DNA of 64,000 nt, from the NCBI RefSeq assembly GCF_004343705.1, contig NZ_SKFH01000001.1, positions 310,001 through 374,000 on the forward strand. The letters are read 5' to 3'. The notes under the pieces are model-generated. The model was given only the letters and a program-made list of their open reading frames with translations, was not told where the DNA came from and did not search any database. The translations under genes and the position numbers were made by a program. How positions within the stretch are numbered: position 1 is the first letter of the stretch; every line of letters begins with the position of its first letter. This DNA is from Flaviaesturariibacter aridisoli (GTDB taxonomy: Bacteria; Bacteroidota; Bacteroidia; Chitinophagales; Chitinophagaceae). Below, piece after piece: positions 16,375 to 24,042 of the stretch.

Positions 16375-18267
16375 TCAGAGGCTTTTCTCGAGCGCGCGCC
16401 GCGCGCAGTTCTCGCAGTAGAGGCTTTTCCAGAAAGGCTCGAGCAGCAGTTGCATGCTGATGCCGCCGCGGTCGGTGGCGCGGAAGAAGCCGCACACACG
16501 GGCATTGTCGATGCTTTCGGCATTGAGCAGGATCCGCCGCATGCCTTCGTCTTCCTCGAAATCGTGGCCGGTGAAAAACGCCAGGTTGATGTAAAAGAAC
16601 AGCAGGTCGGCATCCACATCAACCCGCTCCATCCGGGGCGCAATGAGCTCGTCGGCCCATTGGTATTGCGCGTAATGGCAGAAATAGCGGCCGATCGACA
16701 GCAGGTCGTTGTCGGGCCAGTCGGGGCGGATGTACCGGTTCTTCACTTCTTCCAGCAGCTGGTCTTTTTCGGCGAATTTCTCCTGCCGCATCAGGATCTC
16801 GCACAGCACAATGCGGGAGTTGATCTCCATGCGGTCCACGAGCGCCGCTGGTGTACCCAGCCGGCGAAGCCGGGCGATGCGTGCCGCCACGTCGTTGCGG
16901 TCCGCCGCCTTTTCATTGTATTGCCAGAGGCGCAGCAGCAGCGCGGCGATGTTGTACTGCACGCGCAGATTCGAAGGGTCAAGCTGTTCGATCTTCCGCA
17001 GTTCCTGCAACGCTTCGTCCTCGCTGATCTCGCGCAGCAGCTGGCGGTACACCACCTGGTCGTTGAGCAGGCGGCTGTAGGGCTTTTCAGCCGGTATCTC
17101 GAGGCGCGCCAGGAAGTCGTCGGGAAGGTGGTTGTCGGCCACCCGGCCGAATACCTCGCGCTGGATCGCGCTGGCCTCGTCGAGCCGCGCGCGGCCGAGG
17201 GCCTGGCGGAAGCGGGGGAGGAGGCTGTCCGCGGGGAGGCGCAGGCCTTCGTTCTGATCGAGGTACAGGGTAACGACGGCCTTGCGCTGCGGCGCCAGCA
17301 GGTATTCGAGCGAGTCGAGCAGCGCCCGGTTTTGCAGGCGTTGTTTTACCGCCGCCTTGGGCAGGCCGGCGAGGTAGGCGAAGGGCGTTCCCGGCAGGGC
17401 CTGTACAAACTCCACCCAGTTTTCACCGCTGCTCAACTCGGTGCGGATCGGGTCTTTCTGGAACGATTGAATGGCGCCGGCGATGCTTTGCCCGCGCTGC
17501 CGCTGCAGGGTGAGGTTGGCTGCCAGCGCGCCTTCCACGGAGGAGAACGCGCGAATGCTCACCTTGCGCACCCGCTGCCCGCCGCGGCTCAGCGAATCGT
17601 AGAGCGGCGCGATGTCGGCGGGTGCAAAGCGGGCCGCTCCTTTTCGGAACGGAATGACCACTGTCGCCTTCCGGGAAAAGAAAAAGGCCTTCCCGTCTTT
17701 CGCGGCGGCGCCGTTGCGCAGCAGCGAGTCGGTATACAGGCCCATGTCGAGCAGCTCCCAGAGCGACTGGTCGAGGTGGGTGAAGTTGCGGTAAAAGCTG
17801 ACCTCGCGGTTGCGAAGGATCACCAGGTTGCCTTCCAGCTCCTGTCCGCGCAGCGACGGCGGCACCGGGCCGATCCGTACTTCTACGGTTCCGTCGGGAA
17901 AGCGCTTCAGGGTGCGGAGCATTTCTTCATAGAGCACGGGCTTCAGCACCACACCGCGGTACCAGTTGCCGGCAGCAAGCGGCGCCGCGCCGCATTCAAG
18001 GCGGGCCCGCGGTACGAGGTCGGCCGTCAGGGCATCGCCCGGGCCGCTGAAGATCTTGTGGAACCAGTTTTCACTCGTCAGCTGGAACACCACGTCGTCG
18101 CCCTTGAAGTGGATCCCGAAGAGCACTTCCTTGGGACGTGCTTCTATAGTGGCCTGTTGCTGCAGCGCCGCGGCGCCTGTGGCAAAGCCGGAGATACCGA
18201 AAACAGTTTGCGCTACCGATACCGAAGCGGTCAGCAGCAGGCAGAGGAAGGAGAGGGGACGAAGCAT
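16375..18267 (-). CDS. Large secreted protein with OmpA-like and helical repeat regions
   Basis: The 630-residue protein has a signal peptide (about 1-19, ending SVAQ). Around residues 225-265 the stretch VRKVSIRAFSSVEGALAANLTLQRQRG resembles the peptidoglycan-contacting OmpA domain (GxSSxEG...N..L...R). The C-terminal half (from about 400) is helical with tetratricopeptide-like spacing (LQELRKIEQLDPSNLRVQYNIAALLLRL). No full family could be named. A cell-envelope role is likely. The gene is followed 45 bases later by the OYE gene on the same strand. Confidence 0.62.
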   Translation of the reverse strand: MLRPLSFLCLLLTASVSVAQTVFGISGFATGAAALQQQATIEARPKEVLFGIHFKGDDVVFQLTSENWFHKIFSGPGDALTADLVPRARLECGAAPLAAGNWYRGVVLKPVLYEEMLRTLKRFPDGTVEVRIGPVPPSLRGQELEGNLVILRNREVSFYRNFTHLDQSLWELLDMGLYTDSLLRNGAAAKDGKAFFFSRKATVVIPFRKGAARFAPADIAPLYDSLSRGGQRVRKVSIRAFSSVEGALAANLTLQRQRGQSIAGAIQSFQKDPIRTELSSGENWVEFVQALPGTPFAYLAGLPKAAVKQRLQNRALLDSLEYLLAPQRKAVVTLYLDQNEGLRLPADSLLPRFRQALGRARLDEASAIQREVFGRVADNHLPDDFLARLEIPAEKPYSRLLNDQVVYRQLLREISEDEALQELRKIEQLDPSNLRVQYNIAALLLRLWQYNEKAADRNDVAARIARLRRLGTPAALVDRMEINSRIVLCEILMRQEKFAEKDQLLEEVKNRYIRPDWPDNDLLSIGRYFCHYAQYQWADELIAPRMERVDVDADLLFFYINLAFFTGHDFEEDEGMRRILLNAESIDNARVCGFFRATDRGGISMQLLLEPFWKSLYCENCARRALEKSL

Positions 18268-18343
18268 GCGGGCAATTGGTTGGCACCAAGGTACAGCATC
18301 CGGCGGGTTCGGAAGAATCGTCTTTATGGCCTGTACGGCGCCG

Positions 18344-19504
18344 TTAGGTTTGGATCTTCAGTGCTTCCACGGGCAGCAGCACCTGGAAGGTCGCGCCCTC
18401 ATCGGGTCGGGAGAGCGCCCGCACCGCCCCCCCGTGCCGGAAGGCCACCTTCTGCACGATGGCCAGGCCGATGCCGGAGCCTTCGTATTCGGCGCGGCCG
18501 TGCAGGCGTTGAAATACCTGGAAGATCTTGCTGGCGTATTGCATGTCGAAGCCGATGCCGTTGTCGCGCACTTCCACCAGGTACCAGCCGTCGCCGGAGA
18601 GGCCCGCTGCCGCCGGTGCTTCATCGCCGGGTGGCAGGAGGCGGCCGCTGACCGCGATGACCAGCTTGCGCTCCGTACTGTGGTACTTGATGGCGTTGCC
18701 CAGCAGGTTTTGAAAGAGCTGCTGCAGCTGGCGCGCATCGCCCTCCAGCTTCGGCAGCGGCCCGATCTGCACGTCGGCGCCGGCTTCCTGGATGGCGCCG
18801 TCGAGGTCCTGCAGCACTTCGCCCAGCACCGCGTTGAGATCGACCGGGCTGAATGCCTCCTGGCGGGTGCTCACGCGCGAGTAGGCCAGCAGGTCTTCGA
18901 TGAGACCCTTCATACGGCCCGCCGCCGATTGCAGGCGCTGCAGCAATCCTTCCTGGCCCGCCGACAGCGTGCCCGCCAGCTCGTGGGCGAGGCGGTCGGA
19001 AAACGTGGTGATCTTGCGGAGCGGCTCCTGCAGGTCGTGCGAGGCGGCGTAGGCAAACTCCTCGAGGTCGGCATTGGACTGCTCCAGTTGCCGCGTGCGC
19101 TCGCTGATCTCCTGGATGGCGCGGCGCTCGTCCGACTTATCCTGCATCATCGTGAGCACGCCGCCGCGAAAGCGGACGCGGAACACGCGCGCATAGCGGT
19201 TGATGATCGGGTTATACATATCGGCTGTAACCGTTTCGCCGTCCGTGAAGGCGCGCAGGTGCTCGGCCAATACTTTGGGACGCATTTCGTCGGTGAGCGA
19301 AGGTGTGTCGGAAAGGCGCAGGTGGCCCAGCTGCGCGCGCGACAGTTTCAGGTATTGCAGGCCGGTATCGTTGCTGAAAACGTATTCGAAATCGGCCACG
19401 CCTTCCCCCGATTCGTTCCAGATGGGGCGCAGCCACACGTAGGCCTGCGGTTGCCAGTCGAATAGTTCGCTAAAAAGGGCCTGGTCAAGGGTGGGTTCAC
19501 TCAT
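18344..19504 (-). CDS. PAS-sensor histidine kinase (orphan)
   Basis: The 386-residue soluble kinase has an N-terminal PAS-like sensor (about 15-125), a short coiled linker (ERTRQLEQSNADLEEFAY), a HisKA domain with the phospho-acceptor H156 in ASHDLQEPLRK, and a HATPase domain with N box NLLGNAIKYH, G1 DNGIGFD and G2 GSGIGLAI. The H-box style is that of phytochrome-like and chemotaxis-linked kinases. No membrane segment and no response regulator is present nearby, so its partner is unknown. ATG at 19504 is preferred; an upstream ATG adds seven residues. Confidence 0.88.
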   Translation of the reverse strand: MSEPTLDQALFSELFDWQPQAYVWLRPIWNESGEGVADFEYVFSNDTGLQYLKLSRAQLGHLRLSDTPSLTDEMRPKVLAEHLRAFTDGETVTADMYNPIINRYARVFRVRFRGGVLTMMQDKSDERRAIQEISERTRQLEQSNADLEEFAYAASHDLQEPLRKITTFSDRLAHELAGTLSAGQEGLLQRLQSAAGRMKGLIEDLLAYSRVSTRQEAFSPVDLNAVLGEVLQDLDGAIQEAGADVQIGPLPKLEGDARQLQQLFQNLLGNAIKYHSTERKLVIAVSGRLLPPGDEAPAAAGLSGDGWYLVEVRDNGIGFDMQYASKIFQVFQRLHGRAEYEGSGIGLAIVQKVAFRHGGAVRALSRPDEGATFQVLLPVEALKIQT

Positions 19505-19721
19505 GGTAGAAAGGGCGAGCGGCAAATTACGGATGGGCCGCCGAAGAGCAAAGGCGCCGGAACAGCTTCCTTACCCGCAGCAGCGGTTTGAGATTAAGGA
19601 GTGCCGGCAGCATTGCTTACCGGCGCTAGCGGGTTTCCCCTAAAATACAGAAATCGGCGCTGCCGCCTGCCGCGCTTACGGATGGGGTTGAGTAGATTCG
19701 GTAGGTAAATCCGAGTGCCCT

Positions 19722-20300
19722 ATGCAACTCCATACCCTCCGCCTCCCGCTGCCCCGCCTCGGCGACTTCCTGGCCCCCGTGAGCCGCAGCGCCTATTATG
19801 AAAGCCTTATCGGCGACAGCCTACCCGGACTTTACCGCGAGCTGGGCGGATCCTTCCCGTTCCGCCACGCCTGCACCGCGTCGCTTGAAGCGCCTGGTCT
19901 CCGTTTCGGCAGCAGCCCCCTCCAGGTGGCGCTGCAGCTTGGCCTGCCCCGCCACGTGCAGAAACGGGAGGGCGTGCGGATCGCGCTTTACGGCAGCCGC
20001 TGCGGGCGCCGTGGCGCCTACGTGATCTGTCATTTCGTGAAAGGACGGCTGGCGCTGGTGCAGCAGGTGTTTCCCGCCTTTTCCGATGCCGGCACCGAGG
20101 TGGCGGCGCTGCTGGCGCAGCAATACGGGCTGCGGCTGCCCGCGCAGGAGGAAGACTTCCTGCTGTTCAACGCCGCGGGGCAGCGCCTCGTGGTGCGCCG
20201 CGACCGCTCGGTGCAATTGTTCTACCTCGGCGGCGAAGGACTGCCGGATTTGAGCGACGGCTTGCCGCATCGAACGGCCTGGTATGCAACCCATCATTGA
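19722..20300 (+). CDS. Protein of unknown function (192 aa)
   Basis: I do not recognise this 192-residue protein. It has no signal peptide or membrane helix; it is rich in alternating hydrophobic residues and arginine, with segments such as GVRIALYGSRCGRRGAYVI and YGLRLPAQEEDFLLFN. The reading frame is supported by normal codon use, an upstream promoter-like TAGATTCG, and a strong terminator eight bases after the stop. The 217 bases before it, shared with the divergent kinase gene, hold nothing else that I can support. Confidence 0.6.
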   Translation: MQLHTLRLPLPRLGDFLAPVSRSAYYESLIGDSLPGLYRELGGSFPFRHACTASLEAPGLRFGSSPLQVALQLGLPRHVQKREGVRIALYGSRCGRRGAYVICHFVKGRLALVQQVFPAFSDAGTEVAALLAQQYGLRLPAQEEDFLLFNAAGQRLVVRRDRSVQLFYLGGEGLPDLSDGLPHRTAWYATHH

Positions 20301-20307
20301 TATAGCA

Positions 20308-20336
20308 GAGCGCCTTTCGGGGCGCTCGTTTTTTTA
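20308..20336 (+). terminator. Terminator of the 192-aa protein gene
   Basis: Stem GAGCGCC / GGCGCTC with a TTTCGG loop followed by a run of eight T. Confidence 0.9.
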
Positions 20337-20429
20337 GGAAGGCGGCCCCTTCGTTCGTAACTTTAAAGTACCCACCCACGCACCCTTTGAAATAGTTGTA
20401 CGATTTCCTAACCTCTAAACGATACAGCT

Positions 20430-21161
20430 ATGAACGAAGCTTCCCAACTGCAAGACGTCCGGCCGGAAGTGCTGCACGATCTGCAGGATTATTTCAAGAC
20501 CCACGACCCACGTTACCTCACCGAAGACGTCGTGTACCGCAACCTCTCCACGGGCGAAGTGCACCGCGGCCGCGCCGAAGTAGGCGCCCTGCTCCAGCAG
20601 GTGTACCGGGTGGCTTTTGATGCCCGCCTCGAGGTAGACCTCCTGTTCGTGCACGAGCACGAAGCGATGATGGAAGGCACCATCCGCGGGCGGCACGTGG
20701 GTGAATTCAACGGCATCGCTGCCACCGGCCAGGAAGTGGCCATTCCCCTCCAGGCAGCCTATACCCTCCGCGACGGACTTATCGCCGAAAACCGGTTCTT
20801 TATTTCGCTTGCCGTATTTTACCAGCAACTGGGCATGCAGCCCGCGCAGCCCCACACGCGCAGCGCATACGTGGTGCGCGATGCTTTTCAATTGCACTTC
20901 GGCGCCTTCCGCGAAGCCCGCAAGCTGCTGGTGGAAGCCCTCGACAAGGACCTCGTGCCCCGCGACCCGGGCACCCGCGTGTTTACCGACTTCACCGGCG
21001 ACTCCTACCGCCTCATACTCGAAAAGGGCTTCGACAGCCTCAGCGCCTACGAGCAGGGCCTTAGCGGCAATATGAGCCAGGAGGCCTGGCAACAGTGGTA
21101 CGCCAGCTTCAAGCCACTGGTGGAGCGCAGCCACCGCGAGATCCTGCGGCAGGTGTATTAG
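20430..21161 (+). CDS. SnoaL-like ester-cyclase-fold protein with second domain
   Basis: The first 125 residues of this 243-residue protein fit a SnoaL/NTF2-like domain (SnoaL-type ester cyclase): LTEDVVYRNLSTGEVHRGRAEVGALL, then MMEGTIRGRHVGEFNGIAATGQEVAIPL and YTLRDGLIAENRFF. The second half (HFGAFREARKLLVEALDKDLVPRDPG...) looks like an antibiotic-monooxygenase/NIPSNAP-type dimeric barrel. The function of this fusion is not known. It is a single-gene unit; the repeat array at 21176-21473 starts just after its stop. Confidence 0.72.
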   Translation: MNEASQLQDVRPEVLHDLQDYFKTHDPRYLTEDVVYRNLSTGEVHRGRAEVGALLQQVYRVAFDARLEVDLLFVHEHEAMMEGTIRGRHVGEFNGIAATGQEVAIPLQAAYTLRDGLIAENRFFISLAVFYQQLGMQPAQPHTRSAYVVRDAFQLHFGAFREARKLLVEALDKDLVPRDPGTRVFTDFTGDSYRLILEKGFDSLSAYEQGLSGNMSQEAWQQWYASFKPLVERSHREILRQVY

Positions 21162-21175
21162 AAGCGGTCTTCAAG

Positions 21176-21473
21176 GGACTGCCCGAGTCGTCAGGCGTGA
21201 GGCGTCAGGCGTGAACTGGGACGGCCCGAAAGTGTCGTGAGGCGTGAGGCGTCAGGTGTGGGCAGGGACTGCCCGAAAGAGTCGTCAGGCGTGAGGCGTC
21301 AGGTGTGGGCAGGGACTGCCCGACAGTAGTGAATGTTCTTCTGACGCCTCACGCCTCACGCCTGACGCCTCACGCCTCACGCCTGACGCCTGACGCCTCA
21401 CGCCTCACGCCTCCCGCCTGACGCCTGAAGCCTGACGCCTCACGCCTGACGCCTCACGCCTCCCGCCTCACGA
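21176..21473. repeat. Large inverted heptanucleotide array (CGTCAGG/CGTGAGG, then CTGACGC/CTCACGC)
   Basis: The left part repeats a unit of three or four heptamers (CGTCAGG, CGTGAGG, CGTCAGG, CGTGxxx) joined by a spacer like GGGACTGCCCGAAAGAGT; four spacers start near 21174, 21217, 21265 and 21311 (spacing about 47). After a 12-base AT-rich turn the right part, 21341-21473, is exactly 19 heptamers in the opposite sense (CTGACGC or CTCACGC with few variants). The whole could fold into a very long hairpin. It fills the 329-base gap between the SnoaL-like gene and the VOC gene; no gene is seen in it. Confidence 0.92.
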
Positions 21474-21490
21474 TGACTCTGCGAGCTTCA

Positions 21491-21910
21491 TTAAGCTGCC
21501 GACTTCGGGTCCCAGCCGATGCTCCAGCGCACGCCGAAGCGGTCGGTGACCACGCCGAAGAGGGCGCCCCAGAATTGCATCTTGAGGGCGTCGTATACGT
21601 GACCGCCGTCGGACAGCTTTTCAAAGTAGCGGCGGCATTCTTCTTCGGTGGCGCAGGCGACCATCACGGCGAAGTTGTTGCCGGCGGTGAAGGGCGGCGG
21701 CGTCAGGTCGGAGGCCATGAGCACGAAGGCGCCGTTGTTCAACTGGCCGTGCATGATGCGGCTATGCGCCTCGGGCGGAAAGTGCGCCGCCATCGGCGAA
21801 GATCCGACCTCCAGCAGCTGCAGCTCGCCGCCGAAGCAGTCTTTGTAAAACGTGAGGGCTTCGCGGGCCTGCCCGTCGAAGTTGACGTAGGGAATAGCGT
21901 GGGTATGCAT
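21491..21910 (-). CDS. VOC-superfamily protein (PhnB-like)
   Basis: The 139-residue protein fits the glyoxalase/bleomycin-resistance (VOC) fold in its PhnB-like branch: HAIPYVNFDGQAREALTFYKDCFGGEL at the start, then IMHGQLNNGAFVLMASD and the ending FGVVTDRFGVRWSIGW. Members bind a metal and a small molecule; the substrate here is unknown. ATG at 21910 was chosen because it directly begins the domain; the longer ORF upstream runs through repeat sequence. Confidence 0.85.
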   Translation of the reverse strand: MHTHAIPYVNFDGQAREALTFYKDCFGGELQLLEVGSSPMAAHFPPEAHSRIMHGQLNNGAFVLMASDLTPPPFTAGNNFAVMVACATEEECRRYFEKLSDGGHVYDALKMQFWGALFGVVTDRFGVRWSIGWDPKSAA

Positions 21911-21939
21911 AAGCGGTTGTTTGTGCAAACGTAAGAGAA

Positions 21940-21984
21940 GGTTTTGGTGGTTTTGAAGGTTTTGGAGGTTTTGATGGTTTGGTG
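21940..21984. repeat. Nonanucleotide repeat (GGTTTTGxx, five copies)
   Basis: Five units of about nine bases (GGTTTTGGT, GGTTTTGAA, GGTTTTGGA, GGTTTTGAT, GGTTTGGTG) between the VOC start and the terminator of the DUF4242 gene. A related run in the opposite sense lies at 44356-44386. Confidence 0.8.
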
Positions 21985-21995
21985 ATCCGGGCACA

Positions 21996-22025
21996 AAAAA
22001 GCCCCCGCCGCGGCGGGGGCTCCGT
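21996..22025 (-). terminator. Terminator of the DUF4242 gene
   Basis: Perfect 10-base GC stem (GCCCCCGCCG / CGGCGGGGGC) with a run of T on the minus-strand side; a shorter T-run on the other side allows weak plus-strand function. Confidence 0.88.
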
Positions 22026-22037
22026 TTTTCGGGGGAA

Positions 22038-22328
22038 TCAGTGGGCGAGTTCGGGCACTTCGGCCGTGGTGGGATCGATGATCTCCTCCACGCGGCTGAT
22101 CCGGTTCGCTGGAAAGCCGCCCCGGTTGGCATGCTCGCGCACTGTCGCTTCGTCGGAGGCAATGTAGACGCAATAAATTTTGTCGTCGGTTACATAGCTG
22201 TGTTGCCACTGGATGCGCGGCCCCATGTCGCGGAGCACTTTGTTGGAGTTCTGGGCCATCTCCTGCAGCTGCTGGCTGGTCATCTGGCCGGCACCGGGTA
22301 CGTCGCGCTCAATCACAAACTTGGGCAT
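22038..22328 (-). CDS. DUF4242 family protein
   Basis: The 96-residue protein starts MPKFVIERDVPGAGQMTSQQLQEM and contains WQHSYVTDDKIYCVYIASDEATVREHANRGGFPANRI, which is the DUF4242 (SCO4226 nickel-binding-like) pattern with conserved E, H and Y residues. The family forms a small ferredoxin-like dimer; physiological role is unclear. It is transcribed alone with its own terminator. Confidence 0.85.
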   Translation of the reverse strand: MPKFVIERDVPGAGQMTSQQLQEMAQNSNKVLRDMGPRIQWQHSYVTDDKIYCVYIASDEATVREHANRGGFPANRISRVEEIIDPTTAEVPELAH

Positions 22329-22424
22329 ATGGTTGGGTTTTGATGACGAAGGAAAGGCGGGTAACGTAGCTACTTCTAATTTACGAACATGTCGCGAAGG
22401 AAGGATGGATGAGGTGAGGGAAAG

Positions 22425-22590
22425 TTTTTAGTTTGTAGTTTATAGTTTGTAGTTGCTGGCGCCCGCGAAGGCAAAGCTGTCATTGCGAGCGGAGCAGGCT
22501 GCTTTGCTCGCAATGACACCAAAAGGCGCCGCGGGAGCGACGCCTTTTGACAAACTATAAACTATAAACTCTAAACTGTAAACTATAAAC
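22425..22590. repeat. Inverted TTTGTAG heptamer element with nested hairpin
   Basis: Left arm 22425-22452 is four heptamers (TTTTTAG, TTTGTAG, TTTATAG, TTTGTAG). Right arm 22555-22589 is five (CTATAAA, CTATAAA, CTCTAAA, CTGTAAA, CTATAAA). Between them is a perfect 12-base inverted repeat GTCATTGCGAGC (22479-22490) / GCTCGCAATGAC (22506-22517), flanked by GGCGCC-containing sequence. The element fills the gap between the DUF4242 start and the stop of the next gene. Confidence 0.88.
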
Positions 22591-22607
22591 CGGAAACCGG
22601 CAACTCC

Positions 22608-23285
22608 CTACACCGCTTCTTCCTTCTTCCGCTCTGCCGCATACAGGAGGTCGAAGGAAAAGAAGGAACCGGCCGTTGCGGCGTCGGCGGGGTAGCGGGC
22701 GCCCACTTCGTGCAGCGCCTTGCAGAGGGCTGTTTCCAGCACGCGGCGGGCGGCGCGCACGGAGGCCGCCTTATCGTCGGCAGAGCCCGCTTGCACCTGC
22801 TGGGCACCGCGTACACGGAGCCAGCCTTCGGGGAAGGCCGCGAGCTCGGCGGCGAGCTCGGTGGTCAACAGGTCAGGGTGCTTGCTGGCGGCGGCGGCCG
22901 CCAGCTGCATCAGCGCATGTGCGCTGCCGCGGTTGATGTCGTTATAGCCGTCGAGGCCCTGCGGAAAAAACTCGAGGTAGGTCGGATGTCCTTTGCGGAT
23001 GTTGTGTACGCCGAGGGAATCTTCCGTTCGCCGGATCGTGCTCAGGAAGGCATCGGAATAGTCGTCTACCGACACGGTGCGGCCCTTCAGCACCGCCCGG
23101 GCGGTAATGACGCCGCCCAGCAGGTCGCGGTAGGTGGCCAGCGGAAGCTCGATGCCCGCGGCCATGTCGGCCAGGAATTCCTTCAGCGACGAATAGGCGT
23201 CTTCACCGAAAAGAAGCATGCGGTAGTTGGAGATCTTGGGATCGTTGAAGAAGTTCCCGAAAAGCTTTACAGGATTGATGCGCAT
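22608..23285 (-). CDS. Protein of unknown function (225 aa)
   Basis: No family is recognised. The 225-residue protein has no signal peptide or membrane helix; it is helical, with a glycine-poor, alanine-rich C-terminal half. Motifs that could be conserved are NFFNDPKISNYRMLLFGEDAYSSLKEF at the start and HPTYLEFFPQGLDGYNDINRG in the middle. Its start codon is 33 bases from a six-copy 42-base tandem repeat (23318-23569) that occupies its upstream region. The frame is supported by codon use and by a clean stop beside the repeat element at 22590. Confidence 0.6.
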   Translation of the reverse strand: MRINPVKLFGNFFNDPKISNYRMLLFGEDAYSSLKEFLADMAAGIELPLATYRDLLGGVITARAVLKGRTVSVDDYSDAFLSTIRRTEDSLGVHNIRKGHPTYLEFFPQGLDGYNDINRGSAHALMQLAAAAASKHPDLLTTELAAELAAFPEGWLRVRGAQQVQAGSADDKAASVRAARRVLETALCKALHEVGARYPADAATAGSFFSFDLLYAAERKKEEAV

Positions 23286-23317
23286 AAAGAGTTGATTATT
23301 AATTGTTTTGGTAAATT

Positions 23318-23569
23318 GGGATTGTCAAAATCGGAAAGGCGGCGGATCGTCGGCGGAATGCACCTGTCAAAACCGACAGGGGCATCGATCCACCGCGCGA
23401 TGGCATTGTCAAAATCGACAGTGCCATGGATCGTTTGCGCGATGGCATTGTCAAAACCGGAAGTGGCCTGGATCGGCTGCCGGATGCCACTTGCAAAATC
23501 GGAAGTGGCCCGGATGGACGCCGCAGTGCCCTTGTCAAAAATGGAAGTGCCATCCGGCGGCCGCGGCAG
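23318..23569. repeat. Six-copy 42-bp tandem repeat
   Basis: Six exact-length units (starts 23318, 23360, 23402, 23444, 23486, 23528). Each has a TTGTCAAAAyCGgaAgTGsC core followed by a GGAT-type segment. Because 42 is a multiple of three, several frames on both strands stay open and show 14-residue periodicity; I cannot say that any is translated. The array lies directly upstream of the 225-residue protein gene. From its end to about 23825 I see no gene or further structure. Confidence 0.92.
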
Positions 23570-23825
23570 GTGGTTGACGGTTTTGTCAGCGAAGCAGACC
23601 CACCCGCGGGCGGGGCAGGTGGAAACTGGGGAGGAGGAAGTAGGTTGCAGCGCCATAGCTACTGGTTTGGTGGGGGCGGTGCTTTTCGGGGGTGGCTAGC
23701 AGTTGGTTGGGGAAGGAGGCTGGATCGGATTTAAAAGTAGCCTGCTGTTTTGGAGAAAACAATAGAGGAAATACGGTATTTCGGAGGGTAGAAATACGGA
23801 GGGCTACGGAAAGATTTGGCGGCTG

Positions 23826-23930
23826 CCCGCTCCGCAGGGGCGGTCTGTCGGTAGTCCCGGGTGCAACCCGGGGTATGCAGGAAACAACGGATCATTTTGC
23901 GCCCCTGCGGAGCGGAATTTATGGTTCGCA
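23826..23930. repeat. REP-like palindromic element
   Basis: A perfect 15-base inverted repeat, CGCTCCGCAGGGGCG (23828-23842) and CGCCCCTGCGGAGCG (23900-23914), encloses a second palindrome CCCGGGTGCAACCCGGG. This arrangement resembles the REP-like elements scattered in Bacteroidota genomes. No transposase is present. Together with the 42-bp array it fills the 757-base gap 23286-24042, in which I see no gene. Confidence 0.65.
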
Positions 23931-23962
23931 CGCTGTTTCAACAGGTAATTCCCTGCAACAAA

Positions 23963-23984
23963 AAGGCACCCTTCCGGGTGCCTT
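23963..23984 (-). terminator. Terminator of fabH
   Basis: Stem AAGGCACCC / GGGTGCCTT with a TTCC loop; on the minus strand it is followed by TTTTTGTTG. It lies 59 bases past the fabH stop, with a heptamer repeat in between. Confidence 0.85.
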
Positions 23985-24010
23985 CAAAGCATTCGCCGCG
24001 CCTCGCGCAA

Positions 24011-24038
24011 CTACAAACTACAAACTCCACACTACAAA
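24011..24038. repeat. Single-arm CTACAAA heptamer repeat after fabH
   Basis: Four heptamers (CTACAAA, CTACAAA, CTCCACA, CTACAAA) end five bases from the fabH stop codon. Same family as 22425-22590, but only one arm is present. Confidence 0.8.
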
Positions 24039-24042
24039 CTTC

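Noticed and set aside
21176-21473. CRISPR array
   Set aside because: Units are only 7 bases, with no unique 30-base spacers and no cas genes; the 47-base period comes from a conserved, not variable, spacer.
23267-23656. Repeat-peptide genes over the 42-bp array (several frames)
   Set aside because: All frames are equally periodic because the unit is a multiple of three; there is no signal peptide, promoter or family match to favour one.
23731-23931. A 66-codon minus-strand ORF over the REP-like element
   Set aside because: Its sequence is explained by the palindromic element; no start context or similarity supports it.
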